A DNA stretch of 64,000 nt from assembly GCF_019649055.1 (NCBI RefSeq), contig NW_026570358.1:1-64000 (forward strand), in the 5' to 3' direction. Below the pieces are notes generated by a model. It searched no databases, had not been told where the DNA came from, and worked only from the letters and a program-made list of their open reading frames with translations. Below, in pieces: positions 25,691 through 36,729 of this stretch (within the stretch, counting starts at the first letter, position 1; every line of letters starts with the position of its first letter). The position numbers and the translations under genes were made by a program. The stretch comes from Paramacrobiotus metropolitanus (lineage: Eukaryota > Tardigrada > Eutardigrada > Parachela > Macrobiotidae).

Positions 25691-28600
25691 ATGCTTCGAT
25701 TGCGTATTATGTCTTCAACGGCCACAATTTTCTGTTCTCTGCTGTTTTCACCGTCCACCATAGGTAAGCCAATTAGTGCGCTACACCCTCAATAAAAATA
25801 TCAATGGAAAATGATAAAAATTAATTAGTGGATTAATTTTTGCTTGGTTTAAGTAGATGCTGGAAATCGAACTGAACAGGCAAACGGAAATCGTAACGAA
25901 TCGACCAATTCAGTGTGCGATACACAAGCATGCAAAAACGCTGGTAAACGGCTACTGTATAGTTACGAGTATATACCGCAAACTTTGCAGTGTCGCCTTA
26001 CTGTCTGGATTGCAGCGAAGAAGATCTTGGAGCGTATCAACACCTCAACCGATCCATGTGACGACTTCTATCAACACGCCTGCGGAAAATGGATACAGAA
26101 TCATGAGATTCTCGACAATGAAACTCTCGTCGATGAATTTTATTATTTACAGAAAAAACTGGAGAAAATCGGTCAAAGTATGTCCTTTTTTGCGTTTTCT
26201 AGCTCTTTAAACAGTTCACCGGAATATTCTCAAAATCGCAGGTTTGCTGGATAACGTCACAAAAGACCCGTTTCCGTCGGAAGTCAAAATAAAACACTTG
26301 TACCGGCAGTGCAAAGACGAAGGTACTTGCAATTGTAATAAGTTACAAAAAGGCACAAAATGAAATTCATATTTGTAATTCTGTTTCGGTTACGCTAGAT
26401 CATATTGAGCGGCAAAGTGGTACGCCGGTGCTTGATTTCCTGAATAAGCACATGGGCGGTTGGCCCGTTCTTACTGATGAGTGGAACGCTTCCAATTTCG
26501 ATATCTTCAACGCATTAGTTAACGTTCACTTCGCTGGCAGTTCCCCCTTTTTCGAAATTATCGTTGACTATGATGTCGTCAGTCCGTTGACCAACGTGAT
26601 TTATATTACCGAACCGGCGACCTTCGCCGGTGTAGACATATTGAACAACGAAATCACAGGAAAACTGCACATCGAAAGTTATTTACAACAACTGATGAAC
26701 GTAACAACTTTACTTCTGCAAGAGACAAACAAGTCACATGTGGATGTTAATCAGTTGTCACCCAATCTCACGGATATTGTCGCGACTGAAAAGTATCTCG
26801 CCATGGTGAGTTTTACGCAAAGGCAACTGATATGCAAACTGCAAAATGCCAATACCACTTTAATATTATGTTAGTGCTGCATGATTGTTAATGTTAATAA
26901 TATTGTTGTAGGCCGGACTATCCGCCATGGATGCTCAAAATGACTCCATATATCTGAACAAGATGACACTAAGTGAATTTTACCAGCGAAACCAATTCAA
27001 CTCTTCCTTGATGAAGAACATGACGGAATACATGCAGGCTTACTTCAAGGAAGCCAACATTACGGGCATCATCCACAATGATACTGTCGTGGTTGTGCCA
27101 AATTTGTCATTGTGGTCCAAGCTGGACGCCAAATTTGCGGAGTTCGAGCAGCAAGGCGCGGAAGGAATGAAGCGCGTGGCTAATTATATTGGTTGGAGAG
27201 GCATACAGCATGCACTGAGGTACTTGTCCCTTAATTATAGAAGAACCCAAGCAGAGTACGAACAGAAGACCACCGGTAGAAAAGTTAAAGAGGAACCGCC
27301 AGCTGGCGAGCGTTGTCTCGATATCGCTACGGAATCTATGCCTTTGACGATGGGGGCACTCTTTGTTCGAGATACCGTTCCTAAAGACCTTAAAGAAAAA
27401 GTACTGCAACTTTCCATCCACGTAATATGCACAGTACTGCACTTACATTTTAAAGTGCTGCCATTGTTGTTGCAGGCCACTTTGATGGTCAACGACATTC
27501 AAATGGGATTCAAGGAGCTCCTGGACGCTGCCAGCTGGATGGACAACGCCACACATAATGCAGCACAAAAGAAACTGTCAGCTATGATTAACGAAGCCGC
27601 CTACCCAGACATTATGGTCAACAATATCTCGTTGATTGATTCGAAATACGCAAATGTAAAGTATTACAGAAGCTCGATTAGCAGTTGAGGATGTCAGGGA
27701 ATAGGTAATGCAAACTGAGCGCGTTCAAGGGACTAAGCTAAGAACAATGGTCACTACACCACAAGTAATTTGCAATACTATGCACTGTCAATGTTCGTCT
27801 TCTACCACCCATGACAATGCGTAACGCATTGCGTTACGCATATGACGTATAAACAGAGTGGCGCCGCGCCGTGGTAATTAAACCGTAAATGCTGGCGTAA
27901 ACCAGGAGTATGTATTTTGTGCCCGAGCCCGCACTGTCCTCAATTGTTGCTCGGGCTGGTGCATTTGTACTACAACATATCAGTAACCGAGCGAAATGTG
28001 AGTTTTATAAGAGTTTATTCTAGATCGCCATTCAAAAGAGTTACGCAGCGTCCATGATGGAGATTGCCAAAAATCTGATTGTTCGCAATCTGAAGCTAAC
28101 CTTGAAAGCAAACTTGCGTTATGACCCGGTCAAGGACACCGGTGATATCACAGAAGTGAATACATTTTACAGTTCGAACATGAATGGTTTAAGTAAGTGG
28201 CGTGTAGCAGTTTAGTGAGCTTATTTAACCGGCTTAAAATTATTAATAATATTTCATGGCTTTCGTCTTTAAATTATGAATAATAATTATTTCATGGCTT
28301 TCTGTCGCCGATTTGAACATACTACGTATGAGTGCCGTTAAATACTCTCCGGTTGGTAGTTATTAATGCTGCGATTTTGCAACCACCGTTCTACGACCCA
28401 GAAAGCCCAGAGTACTACAATTACGGGGGCATCGGTGTGCTTATTGGCCATGAAACAACGCACGGCTTTGACAACACCGGAGGGAACTACGACGATCAAG
28501 GCGTGCGACGGTCATGGTGGACGAACAGTACGAAGGCGGCGTATGACATTCGCACAAAGGGACTGGCGGCACAGTACGATAATTACACCACGGCGGTCGG

Positions 28601-29906
28601 ACGGATGAATGGGCAGCTGACACTAGCGAAGAATATCGCTGACAACGGTGGCACCAGAGCAGCATACAAAGTCAGGCGCTGCTCAGTGATAGTGAATTTA
28701 TTAATGATATTCAATAATTGTGCATTCAGTTATAATGAATTGCAGGGATACCTTCGACACTTAAGCAGGTTAAGAAAGCCGGAACCTGTTGCCGCCGAAT
28801 TGGCTCATTACTCTCCGAAACAGCTGTTTTTCTTGTCGCTTGCTCAGGTACGGTAAGTCATTAGCACTCAGCCACTTCGCTACCGGTAGCGTATTCACGT
28901 GCCCGAGGCATATTAGGCTCTGTTCTAACCACGGTTGGCGTAGCGCGCAATTCTTTAAAGGTATCGGTCGCGCTAGTACGCGACCAGTTGGCAGTTGCGT
29001 TTCAGGTATAGAATTATGGCTGAGCAATAATTATTTGAATATGTACAGCCGTACAGGGTACATAATTTGAATAATTACGGTAAAAGGATAGACATCCTAA
29101 AATAAAGAGGTATTGGCCGCGCTGCGCGGAACCAGTTAAATATACTGACAGCAGGGTTAAAAGCTGTAAAAAACACAGAAAGAAGTTTAAAATGAAATAT
29201 TACCTACAAAATATTAACATATAATAATATTAACTACAAAATATTAAATGAATTTATCTACATATCTACATGCATTTATCTACATGAATTTATCTACATA
29301 TTGCTAAGCACTATCCATAAAGCATAGCAAAATTGTGGTGGTAAGATTATTATGTGTGACAATATGTTATGCGTGACATTTCTGCAACTTTGTAAAATAT
29401 CTCAACTGTCACAACAGTAAATTTTAAAATTTTTTCTGCATCTCAGGCTAATCAAACTATTTTAAAACCATTCAAGGCAACTTATCATTAGACATCAAAC
29501 CTAGTATTTTAAAAACTTTAATGACTTCAAACGCTGAATCTGTTATGAGTTGATTTTTCTGAAAGAAGACGTAGCGACTTCTGCAGGTGTGACTAAGTAC
29601 TTCCGCTTCGTGTATTCTGAAGCCGGACAAACCTTATATATTACTGAATTAGTGTTACTTTGCCGTATTTCATTATTTTACTTGTCTATCTTCCATAAAG
29701 ATGCACCTTGTGTATCGATTTTTGCATAGGTGTGGTGCGAAAAGGCCAGACCAGAGGCAAAGCGTATCAACCTCCTGACTGATGAGCACTCACCGGCAGA
29801 ATGGAGAGTCAACGGCGTGGTCTCCAACATGGTGGAGTTTTCGGAAGCGTTCAACTGCTCAGTCGGTGCTAGGATGAATCCTCGCGACAAGCAGACTGTT
29901 TGGTAG
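25691..29906 (+). CDS. Neprilysin-like M13 protein, copy 2, zinc ligand lost
   Basis: Exons 25691-25763, 25857-25943, 26016-26177, 26242-26322, 26399-26805, 26912-27400, 27476-27655, 28024-28192, 28360-28670, 28746-28847, 29730-29906. The coding sequence is 2238 nt, 745 aa, open throughout, with a signal peptide. HETTH and HSPAEWR are intact, but the usual ENIAD reads KNIADNGG (AAG at about 28629-28631), replacing the glutamate that supplies the third zinc ligand in this family. Loss of that ligand is expected to abolish or greatly weaken catalysis, so this may be an inactive, perhaps peptide-binding, paralogue. The preceding residue is also changed (LTLA rather than LTLG, as in the otherwise normal copy 4). 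The last intron is unusually long (882 nt). The frame is kept over 2.2 kb, which argues against plain decay. Confidence 0.9.
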
Positions 29907-30832
29907 TATCGGGCACGAGATTAATGGTTATTAATCGATCACGGTTGCACGTGGAACATCCATTTGATTAATACTGAGCAGTTTGAGCGGTTACGTTATG
30001 ACGCGCGATAGCAAGTGTGCAGCAAAATTTTACGTCAAGTTTCTTTTCCGATGGAGTGTTTAAAGTTTTAAGTTTTATTTGGCATTGCCATTATCTGGCA
30101 TCGCGGGTACCGAATAACTCTGAGAAATATAAGAACTAAGGCCACCTACATCCTTACTATTAAAAGAAGAACTACCCATGGGAAGATCAATAAAAGCTAT
30201 CTTAACTCGCAGCAGCAACCAACAGATTCTACATATTAATTGGCGACTGAGAAAGTCAAATCAGGCCTAAATAATCAAACATTTAATGCACTCGCAGGAT
30301 TTGCAATATCTCAGGTTTTATACCTGCACTACCGATACAATCATACAAGTACAAATACCTGCAGGTTGCAGCTTACTCAATGTTGATTTTCAGCGTCTTA
30401 ATTTTTCAATTATATTAGTTTTTTCGAAGTTTGATAGCACACATGCTGACAAAAAGCACGAACAGTGTATGACTGATGGTGCAACTCACCTTATGCAAAA
30501 GTTCTGTTAACTGGTTTGCTTAGCTAAAGGCAAATCATTAGGCGATGATTGAATTGTGCAACAGATTAAATTGTGTCAGCTCAAAGTCTCTGCAAATTAA
30601 TTTTATCCAGCGGCTAACCAGTTATTACTTGTCCATATTGTAGCTTAGTACTGTCAATTAATCTTGCTCAATGCGCCGATCACCTTCTAGCTACGGCGCA
30701 GACACACGCGGACGAGGAAGACTGAGACTGCTCTCTGAAAAACTTATTGCAGGTGAATCATTTCTAGAATTTCGGTGATGCTGTCTGCCTGTTGTCTACC
30801 TGACCGTTGTTTATCTTTTGTGATATCCTATC
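29907..30832. other. Intergenic between neprilysins 2 and 3
   Basis: No gene supported. The stretch 30,480-30,710 resembles the upstream region of copies 1 and 2, including the block at 30673-30705. Confidence 0.5.
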
Positions 30833-32489
30833 ATGCTTCGATGGCGTATTGTTTTTGCATCGGCCACAATTTTCTGTTTTCCGCTGTTTTCAGCGTCCGC
30901 CGAAGGTAAGCTGCAATTTATACGCTAACCATAAAATAAAAATACCCATGAATAGTCATCAAAATTAATCAGTAGGCCGTTTAATTTTTGCTTGGTTTCA
31001 GCAGATGCAGGAAATGCAACTGAACAGGGAAACGGAAATCGTACCGAATCGACCAATTCGGTGTGTGATACACAAGCTTGCAAAAACGCTGGTTAGCCGT
31101 TATAATTATTTTCCGCAAGCTTTGCGTTTACACATGATTGTCTCTTTGTCTGGATTGCAGCAAAGAAGATCCTGGAGCGTATTAACACCACAGCCGACCC
31201 GTGTGATGACTTCTATCAACACGCCTGCGGAAATTGGATGCAGAATCACGAGATTCTCGACAATGAGACCCTCGTCGATGAATTTTACTATTTACAGAAA
31301 AAACTGGAGAAAATCGGTCAAAGTAAATATGTCCTTTTTTTGCGTTTTCTAGCACTTTAAACAGTTCACCGGAATATTCTCAAAATCGCAGATTTGCTGG
31401 ATAACGTCACAAAAGACCCGTTTCCGTCGGAAGTCAAAATGAAACACTTGTACCGGCAGTGCAAAGACGAAGGTAGTAAATTACTTACCAAACGCATAAA
31501 TGTGATCTCGTGTTTCACTAGACCAAATTGAGCGGCAAAGTGGCAAGCCGCTGATCGGTTTCCTGGACAAATACAGTACATGGGCGGATGGCCAATTCTC
31601 ACTCCCAACTGGAATGGTTCCAGTTTCGACATCTTTAACGCGCTCGTCAAATTTCACTTCGCCGGCAGCGCGCACTTTTTCGAAATTCTCGTTTACAAGG
31701 ATGTCGTCAATCCGTTGACCAACGAGATCGTCCTTGCCGAACCGACGACCTTCGCCACTGTCGACTTATTGGCGAATGAAATCACGGGAAAATTATATTG
31801 AGAGTTATTTACAACTACTGTTGAACGTAACATCTTTACTGCTGCGAGAGACGAAGCAGACGAGTGTGGATGTCAACCAATTGTCACCGAATCTCACGGA
31901 TATTGTCGCGACTGAAAAGTATTTTGCCATGGTAAAGTTTTGTGGAAAAAAATAATTCCAGTACCGAATTATTATTGTAATGTTGTTGCTAATAATTGCA
32001 GGCTGGACTGTCCGCAGTAGATTCTCAGAACGATACCATATTTCTGAACAAAATGACGCTACGTGAATTTGCCCAACGATACCAGTTCAACTCTTCCTTA
32101 ATGAAGAATATGACGGAATATCTGAAGGCTTATTTCAATGAAGCCAACATTGCGGGTGTCATCCACAACGATACTGTCGTGGTTGTACCAAATTTGTCAT
32201 TTTGGGCCATGCTGGACGCCAAATTCGCGGAGTTTGAAAAACAGGGCGCGGAAGGGATGAAACGCGCGGCCAATTATATCGGCTGGAGAGGCATACAACA
32301 TGCGCTGAAATATTTGTCCCTTGATTACAGAAGAACCCAAGCTGAGTTTGAACAGAAGTCCACGGGTAGAAAAGCTAAAGAGGAACCACCAGCTGGCGAG
32401 CGTTGTCTCCGTGTCATTCGGAATCTATGCCTCTGACGATGGGCGCAATCTTCGTTCGGGATATCGTTCCGAAACTTCTTAAACAAAAA
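30833..32489 (+). pseudogene. Neprilysin copy 3: exons 1-6 only, frame-damaged
   Basis: Exons 1-6 match the other copies: 30833-30905, 31005-31091, 31161-31322, 31392-31472, 31522-31931, 32002-32489. Exon 5 has five extra bases near 31571-31580 and lacks two near 31797, so about 75 codons are read out of frame and meet a stop. Exon 6 lacks one base near 32413. Exons 7-11, with the zinc site and C-terminus, are absent: the intron after exon 6 runs 44 bases and is then replaced by the end of the 21-kb element. Beyond the far end of the element comes the upstream region of copy 4, not exon 7. The copy is therefore non-functional, whether it was disabled before or after the insertion. Confidence 0.9.
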
Positions 32490-32555
32490 GTATTGCTAAT
32501 TTTCGTCTATGTATACATTATGCAGTTAGATTTTGTGACAGCAGGCGAACAAAGG

Positions 32556-32597
32556 CTCACGATAGTGAGAGAAGGCTTTATTGTGATAGCAATAAAG
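32556..32597. other. Paired terminal hairpins; AATAAA on both strands
   Basis: CTCAC-GATA-GTGAG (32556-32569) is followed by CTTTATT, eight bases, AATAAAG (32576-32597). The second stem reads AATAAA on both strands, so it could end transcripts arriving from either side. The related element at 62.6 kb has ATCAC-GA-GTGAT and ACTTTATT-GACA-AATAAAGT at the same place, with the outer pair changed on both sides. Confidence 0.65.
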
Positions 32598-32618
32598 TAC
32601 AGAAAACCCAAACACAAA

Positions 32619-32691
32619 GGCTCGATGTGAGCTGTAGAGTAGAAATCATCGAATGTCAGCTAGTGAATGAAAATGAACGGCACATCGAGCC
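32619..32691. repeat. Subterminal stem, 11-bp arms
   Basis: GGCTCGATGTG (32619-32629) pairs perfectly with CACATCGAGCC (32681-32691) across a 51-base loop. Also present in the right terminal repeat. Confidence 0.6.
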
Positions 32692-33026
32692 GTAACATGG
32701 GAAAAAGCCTAATGCGGCACTGGGCAGATCCAACGCGAGCGAACGAACGCTGATAGGCCGAGATGTGGAAAGGAGGCGTGGCTCCGCCTACATCGAGGCC
32801 GATGATTGGCCGAGACGAAAGGCTGGGCGGAAAGCTGCCTGAGTCGAGGCCGATCTAGCGCTCGACAGCGAGTGCGACTCGGTGTGAGTCAACACACCGG
32901 AAGCGGGACTGTCGCTGGCTGCCTACTCGTAGGCTGCCATAGCGACTGGCCCAACATGCCTCTGGGCGGGAGTCCAAGCCCCTGCGAAGGACCGGCCTCG
33001 TACCGCTCCAGTGCCCGCTCCGCACA

Positions 33027-36000
33027 CGACCCTATTGGGGTCGGTGGCTGCGCCTCGGGGGTGTCCGATGACGAAGGTCTCTCGGTGCCGCGTTCTCCTC
33101 CGGACCCGTGGTGGCGATACAACTCACGGCCGAAATCCGAAGGTCGGTCGGTGGTGTTGTTGGACCGGTGTAGGCATCTGTTGGTCGTATCCGTAACGGC
33201 GAAAAGTAAAAAAAAATAAAGTATTATTCCATCTCTCTCTCTAGTAAAATAACATCACAATTCCTGGTGAGCAGGTTGGTGAAAAGATCGATAAAATTGA
33301 GAACATCATTTCGAGATTAGAAAAAGTAAACTCAAAGTCTTTGGTCCGGGGCTTTTGGTCCGGGTGCTCATTCCGACTAGAGCTGATCCGCTCACGGGGG
33401 CTCCAGTCCACAGGATATCCGGCCATCTAGGTCCGAGGCATCGGTTCTCGGGATACCCAGTGGTACCGGTTCACTTCACCGAGGGTCGGAGGTTCGACCC
33501 TCGAGGGTCAAAGGTTCGACCCTATCAGCTTCGGGTAAAGGGTATGAATCTCCGTTGTCGGGTGTGAAACGGGCGTGAAACACACTTTCCGACCGGGATC
33601 CTCCGGTAAAAGCTTGATTAGAACCATCATAGCCGGGTGAAACAAGTTCGCACTTGCATCCAGCCGAGGTTCATCGGGTAAGGTTAATGGAGAGGCACTG
33701 TCGCAGTCGCGAATACCGTAAGGTACCCTCTCTAGGTGCAGGATAAGACCTATTGGGTCTATTGAGCGGTGGATCCTCCGGGGAAGTCCGGTGATCCGAG
33801 GTTCCATCCGGGCAAAAACCGTAATTTTGTATCCTGTCGCCTATTGGGCAACAAGGACCGGTTAACGCCTGGTCTCCATAGGGTTGAATGGTCGATGGAC
33901 GTGGTTTACACTGCACCGTGCAGTGTAAACCACGTTCTGGTCCGAATGATGATATGGCCTCTGTACGGGAGTCCGACCCTGTATCCGGTTGGCTTTAAGG
34001 TTTTGAAGTCCGATGGTAGCCTCGGTAACCGAGGGTCAGCTCCGGTTGTGAAGTCAGAGTCCAAGCTCAGCCTCGGTTGCTGAGTCTAAGTCCATTGGCA
34101 GCCTCGGTACTCAAGTTAAAGTCCAGGGTGTACCCTCGGCTGCACTGGCAAATGGGTACGGAGTCGTCCCGCTCGGCTGGAAATCCTGAATTCGTCTCCT
34201 GTCACCTATTGGGTAACTCGGAGGGGATGATCGCCGAGGTTCGAAGGGTCCGAGGGTCCGAGCCTGAGGGTCGGAGGTTCAAGCCTCGGTATCCGGGGGT
34301 CCGATGGTCATTCCATCCCGGCAAAACCCTTATTCGCGGTGTAGGTCGCCTATTGGGCAACTCTACCGAGTGTCTTACCGGTAAGGTAAAGTTGCTATCC
34401 GGGGCAGCCTCCGTGTCCGGGGTAGCCTCGGTGGTGAGGTAGTCAGCATCCGCTAAGGCTGGTCCAAAGGCATTCTGCCCGGGCAAAAACCCTTTTTAAT
34501 GTCTCCCGTCACCTATTGGGTAACATGGAGAGGGTCTATGCCTCTGGACAGGGTCCGAACAAGTGTCCGAGGGTCAATCGGCCTCAGTGTCCGGGGGTCC
34601 GAGCCTCGGTAACGAGACTGGCCCAACATGCTCTGGTGGGAGTCCGCTTGATGCTGGGAGATGTCCACCGGGTGACTAGCAAAAATCATGCGAAAGAGGC
34701 TCCTCGGCGGCTATTTAAGACCTAATTGGGTCTAAGCCACGAGGTAGACACTCTAAGTTTTAAGGACGGAGTCCAAGCTGGTCCGTTCCTCGGCTGGTCC
34801 CGTGCTTCCACTTAGGCGGAAACACCCGGGATGCCGGAATATGGGGCTAAAGGCCTATTGGGCCTGTTGGCGTAGTTATGGACGTCCGTGGCCTCCTTCT
34901 GAGCGTGCAGTCGTGCCGGACTCATGAATCCTCTGCCGGGCTGTTATAGCTCTTCAGGGGACTCATGAGTGCCCTAACGTCCTGGTGCATCCTTCCGGTG
35001 ACCACGGTCCGATTCGCGGTGAAATGGTCATGCCGGTCACTCATACCATTACTCCAACACAGCGTTGTGCGTAGGGGTGAGGGCATGAGTGTGCCCTAAT
35101 GTCCCACTTCTTCCGTTCCGTTCCGGGAGTGGAAGGGAGGCCTATTGGGCCTCGATGGGCATCCACGGTGAGGTGGAGATCGTGGTTGATCCGCGCCACT
35201 TGACATGGTAACAGGTCGTGGTTGTACGCGATCTGCGAAGGCTTACATCCTCCGAGGGTCCTTCTGCCGGAGTGAGAAGCCGGGGATGTTGAACGTATCT
35301 CGCTCGACATTCTAGGCTTCTCATTTGTCGTACGACGGATTCCGCCGGAGTTACGCTGCCGAGGCCTATTGGGCACTCACACTGACTTCAAGTGGGGGTC
35401 AGTCAGCTATTACTCCGATTCCCGGGGTGTCCATGGGTCTGTTGGCAAACACGTTGCTGAAGATTGCAGTGGCTTCTTCGGGAACATGTTAGCGGAATCC
35501 TCCTGGATTAGGTTCCGGAAATTAGTCATACGGGTTCACTGACCGAGGGGGTATTTCTTCCGAGGTCGGCGTAATCCGTACTCCATTAAAGGTTCAAGTC
35601 GTGCGGATCGGGTTGTCAGGAGATATGGCTTCCTGTACCACACGGTCCGCATTCGGTTAAGGAATGGGAGCCTATTGGGCTCGGAGGGTTAGAGTTACGG
35701 AACTGTCGGTCCACCGGGTCCTTCTGCCGGCTGGGTGCGAGCAGGAGTACCCGGCAGATCATGCTGGGAACTTCTGTCCGACCTCCTTACGTGCGAAGGG
35801 TCCGATACTGAGGCTGTCACCAGGGCCTTGCTGATATAGGACGTTTTTCGCTGCCTATGTCCACGAGGTCCCGGCTGGTAAGGTTCGAGGGTAAGAGCCT
35901 ATTGGGCTCTACAGTCCAAGTTACGGAACTGATCAGCCGGGAGTCCTCTGTCGGAGGGACCTGAACAGGGACAACTGTGTTGTGCGCAGTTGTGCTTGTC

Positions 36001-36245
36001 CAGTCGCTATTCGTACGATTCGTCCCGGTGTGACGTCCCTTGGTTCACACTTTTTATCCGGGGGTCAGCCTCCAGGATCCTTCTGCCGGAGGGGCTGATC
36101 AACGACGAACAGTGTTTGCACAGTTCGCTGCTAACCGGCCGCTATTTGTGCGTTTTTTCCCGGTGAACTGAGGTTTTTCTTCGGGTTCGACCCTTCTAGT
36201 CAGAGGGTCGGGGGGTTTGGACATCGGGGTATCCCTATTGGGGTC
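33027..36245 (-). repeat. CAATA-loop hairpin array in left terminal repeat
   Basis: Thirteen boxes read CC-TATTG-GG on the plus strand, that is CC-CAATA-GG on the minus strand. Positions: 33027-33043 (arms CGACCC/GGGTCG), 33746-33760 (AGACC/GGTCT), 33835-33853, 34201-34217, 34345-34361, 34508-34524, 34716-34733 (six-base loop), 34851-34865 (AGGCC/GGCCT), 35137-35153 (GAGGCC/GGCCTC), 35363-35373 (short), 35668-35682 (GAGCC/GGCTC), 35894-35910 (AGAGCC/GGCTCT), 36232-36243 (short). The arms differ yet remain complementary. Four sites (33835, 34201, 34345, 34508) have a T-G pair when read on the minus strand (GTTGCC/GGCGAC and GTTACC/GGTGAC), which pairs only in RNA of that sense. Spacing is irregular, about 100-700 bases. 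Confidence 0.8.
33899..33935. repeat. 37-base palindrome in left terminal repeat
   Basis: Perfect 18-base arms around a single central C. The right terminal repeat has the same palindrome with central A at 52481-52517. It is possibly a protein-binding or nicking site; function unknown. Confidence 0.8.
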
Positions 36246-36381
36246 TACTCCCTAAGTCAATGGTGGGTCGGGATTCTACCACGCCCTATGATGTTCCCTT
36301 TTAGCTCCGGGGATAGCAGGTCGGCGGGGTCGCTGATCCAGCTGGAGCCAGCTAACCGTCGGGGGTCGGCTAACCCTTTAG

Positions 36382-36558
36382 TTCGGTTGCATCCCCTCGC
36401 ATCCCCAGGAGGTACTTGAAGAAGCTCAAGTGGCCGAAGATGAAGCACATAAGGACATCCTCGACAGGATCGCTGAAGGACGGGCAGAACCGGTCAAATC
36501 GACCAAACCAACAAAGAAGCCCAAAACACCAAAACCCACCACACCACAAACATAGGGC
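36382..36558 (+). CDS. Short helical/lysine-proline open frame (possible exon)
   Basis: From a CCCCAG that could be a splice acceptor (36403-36408), a frame runs 50 codons to TAG at 36556-36558: EVLEEAQVAEDEAHKDILDR, then IAEGRAEPVKS and a K/P/T-rich tail. Acidic helix followed by basic proline-rich tail matches the style of the large frames downstream, and this is the first sequence inside the left terminal repeat border. It may be the last exon of a gene whose start I cannot see, or a relic of another polyprotein copy. No ATG opens it. Low certainty. Confidence 0.4.
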
Positions 36559-36729
36559 CATAGTTAACCTAGAATAAGTTAGGGCTTAGCTAGGACATAG
36601 TTAAGAATGGACCTTTGGTGTCGGAATGGGACCTCTTCAGTTGTGCATGGAACCTTCAGTTGAACTTATTTGGCCTTATCAGAATGTTAACGAGCCGTAT
36701 CTCCTTTATCCCAATAGCCTCTCATAACG

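Larger units (their letters stand above)
32533..36400 (+). repeat. Left inverted terminal repeat
   Basis: Complementary to 50024-53888 over its whole length, with only small indels and substitutions. It contains terminal hairpins (32556-32597), an 11-bp subterminal stem, a 37-base palindrome, and 13 copies of the CCTATTGGG box that is CAATA hairpin sequence on the other strand. Apparent frames such as 32806-33219 recur in the right copy but do not look like protein. Confidence 0.92.

Noticed and set aside
25691-29906. Neprilysin copy 2 as a plain pseudogene
   Set aside because: All 11 exons and splice sites are intact over 2.2 kb. Only the zinc ligand is changed, so inactive-but-expressed is equally likely.
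32806-33219. 137-codon open frame in the left terminal repeat, mirrored at 53211-53615
   Set aside because: Several overlapping frames are open on both strands, composition is that of the GC-rich repeat, and the related element at 62.6 kb keeps only patches of the frame with indels. More likely noncoding.
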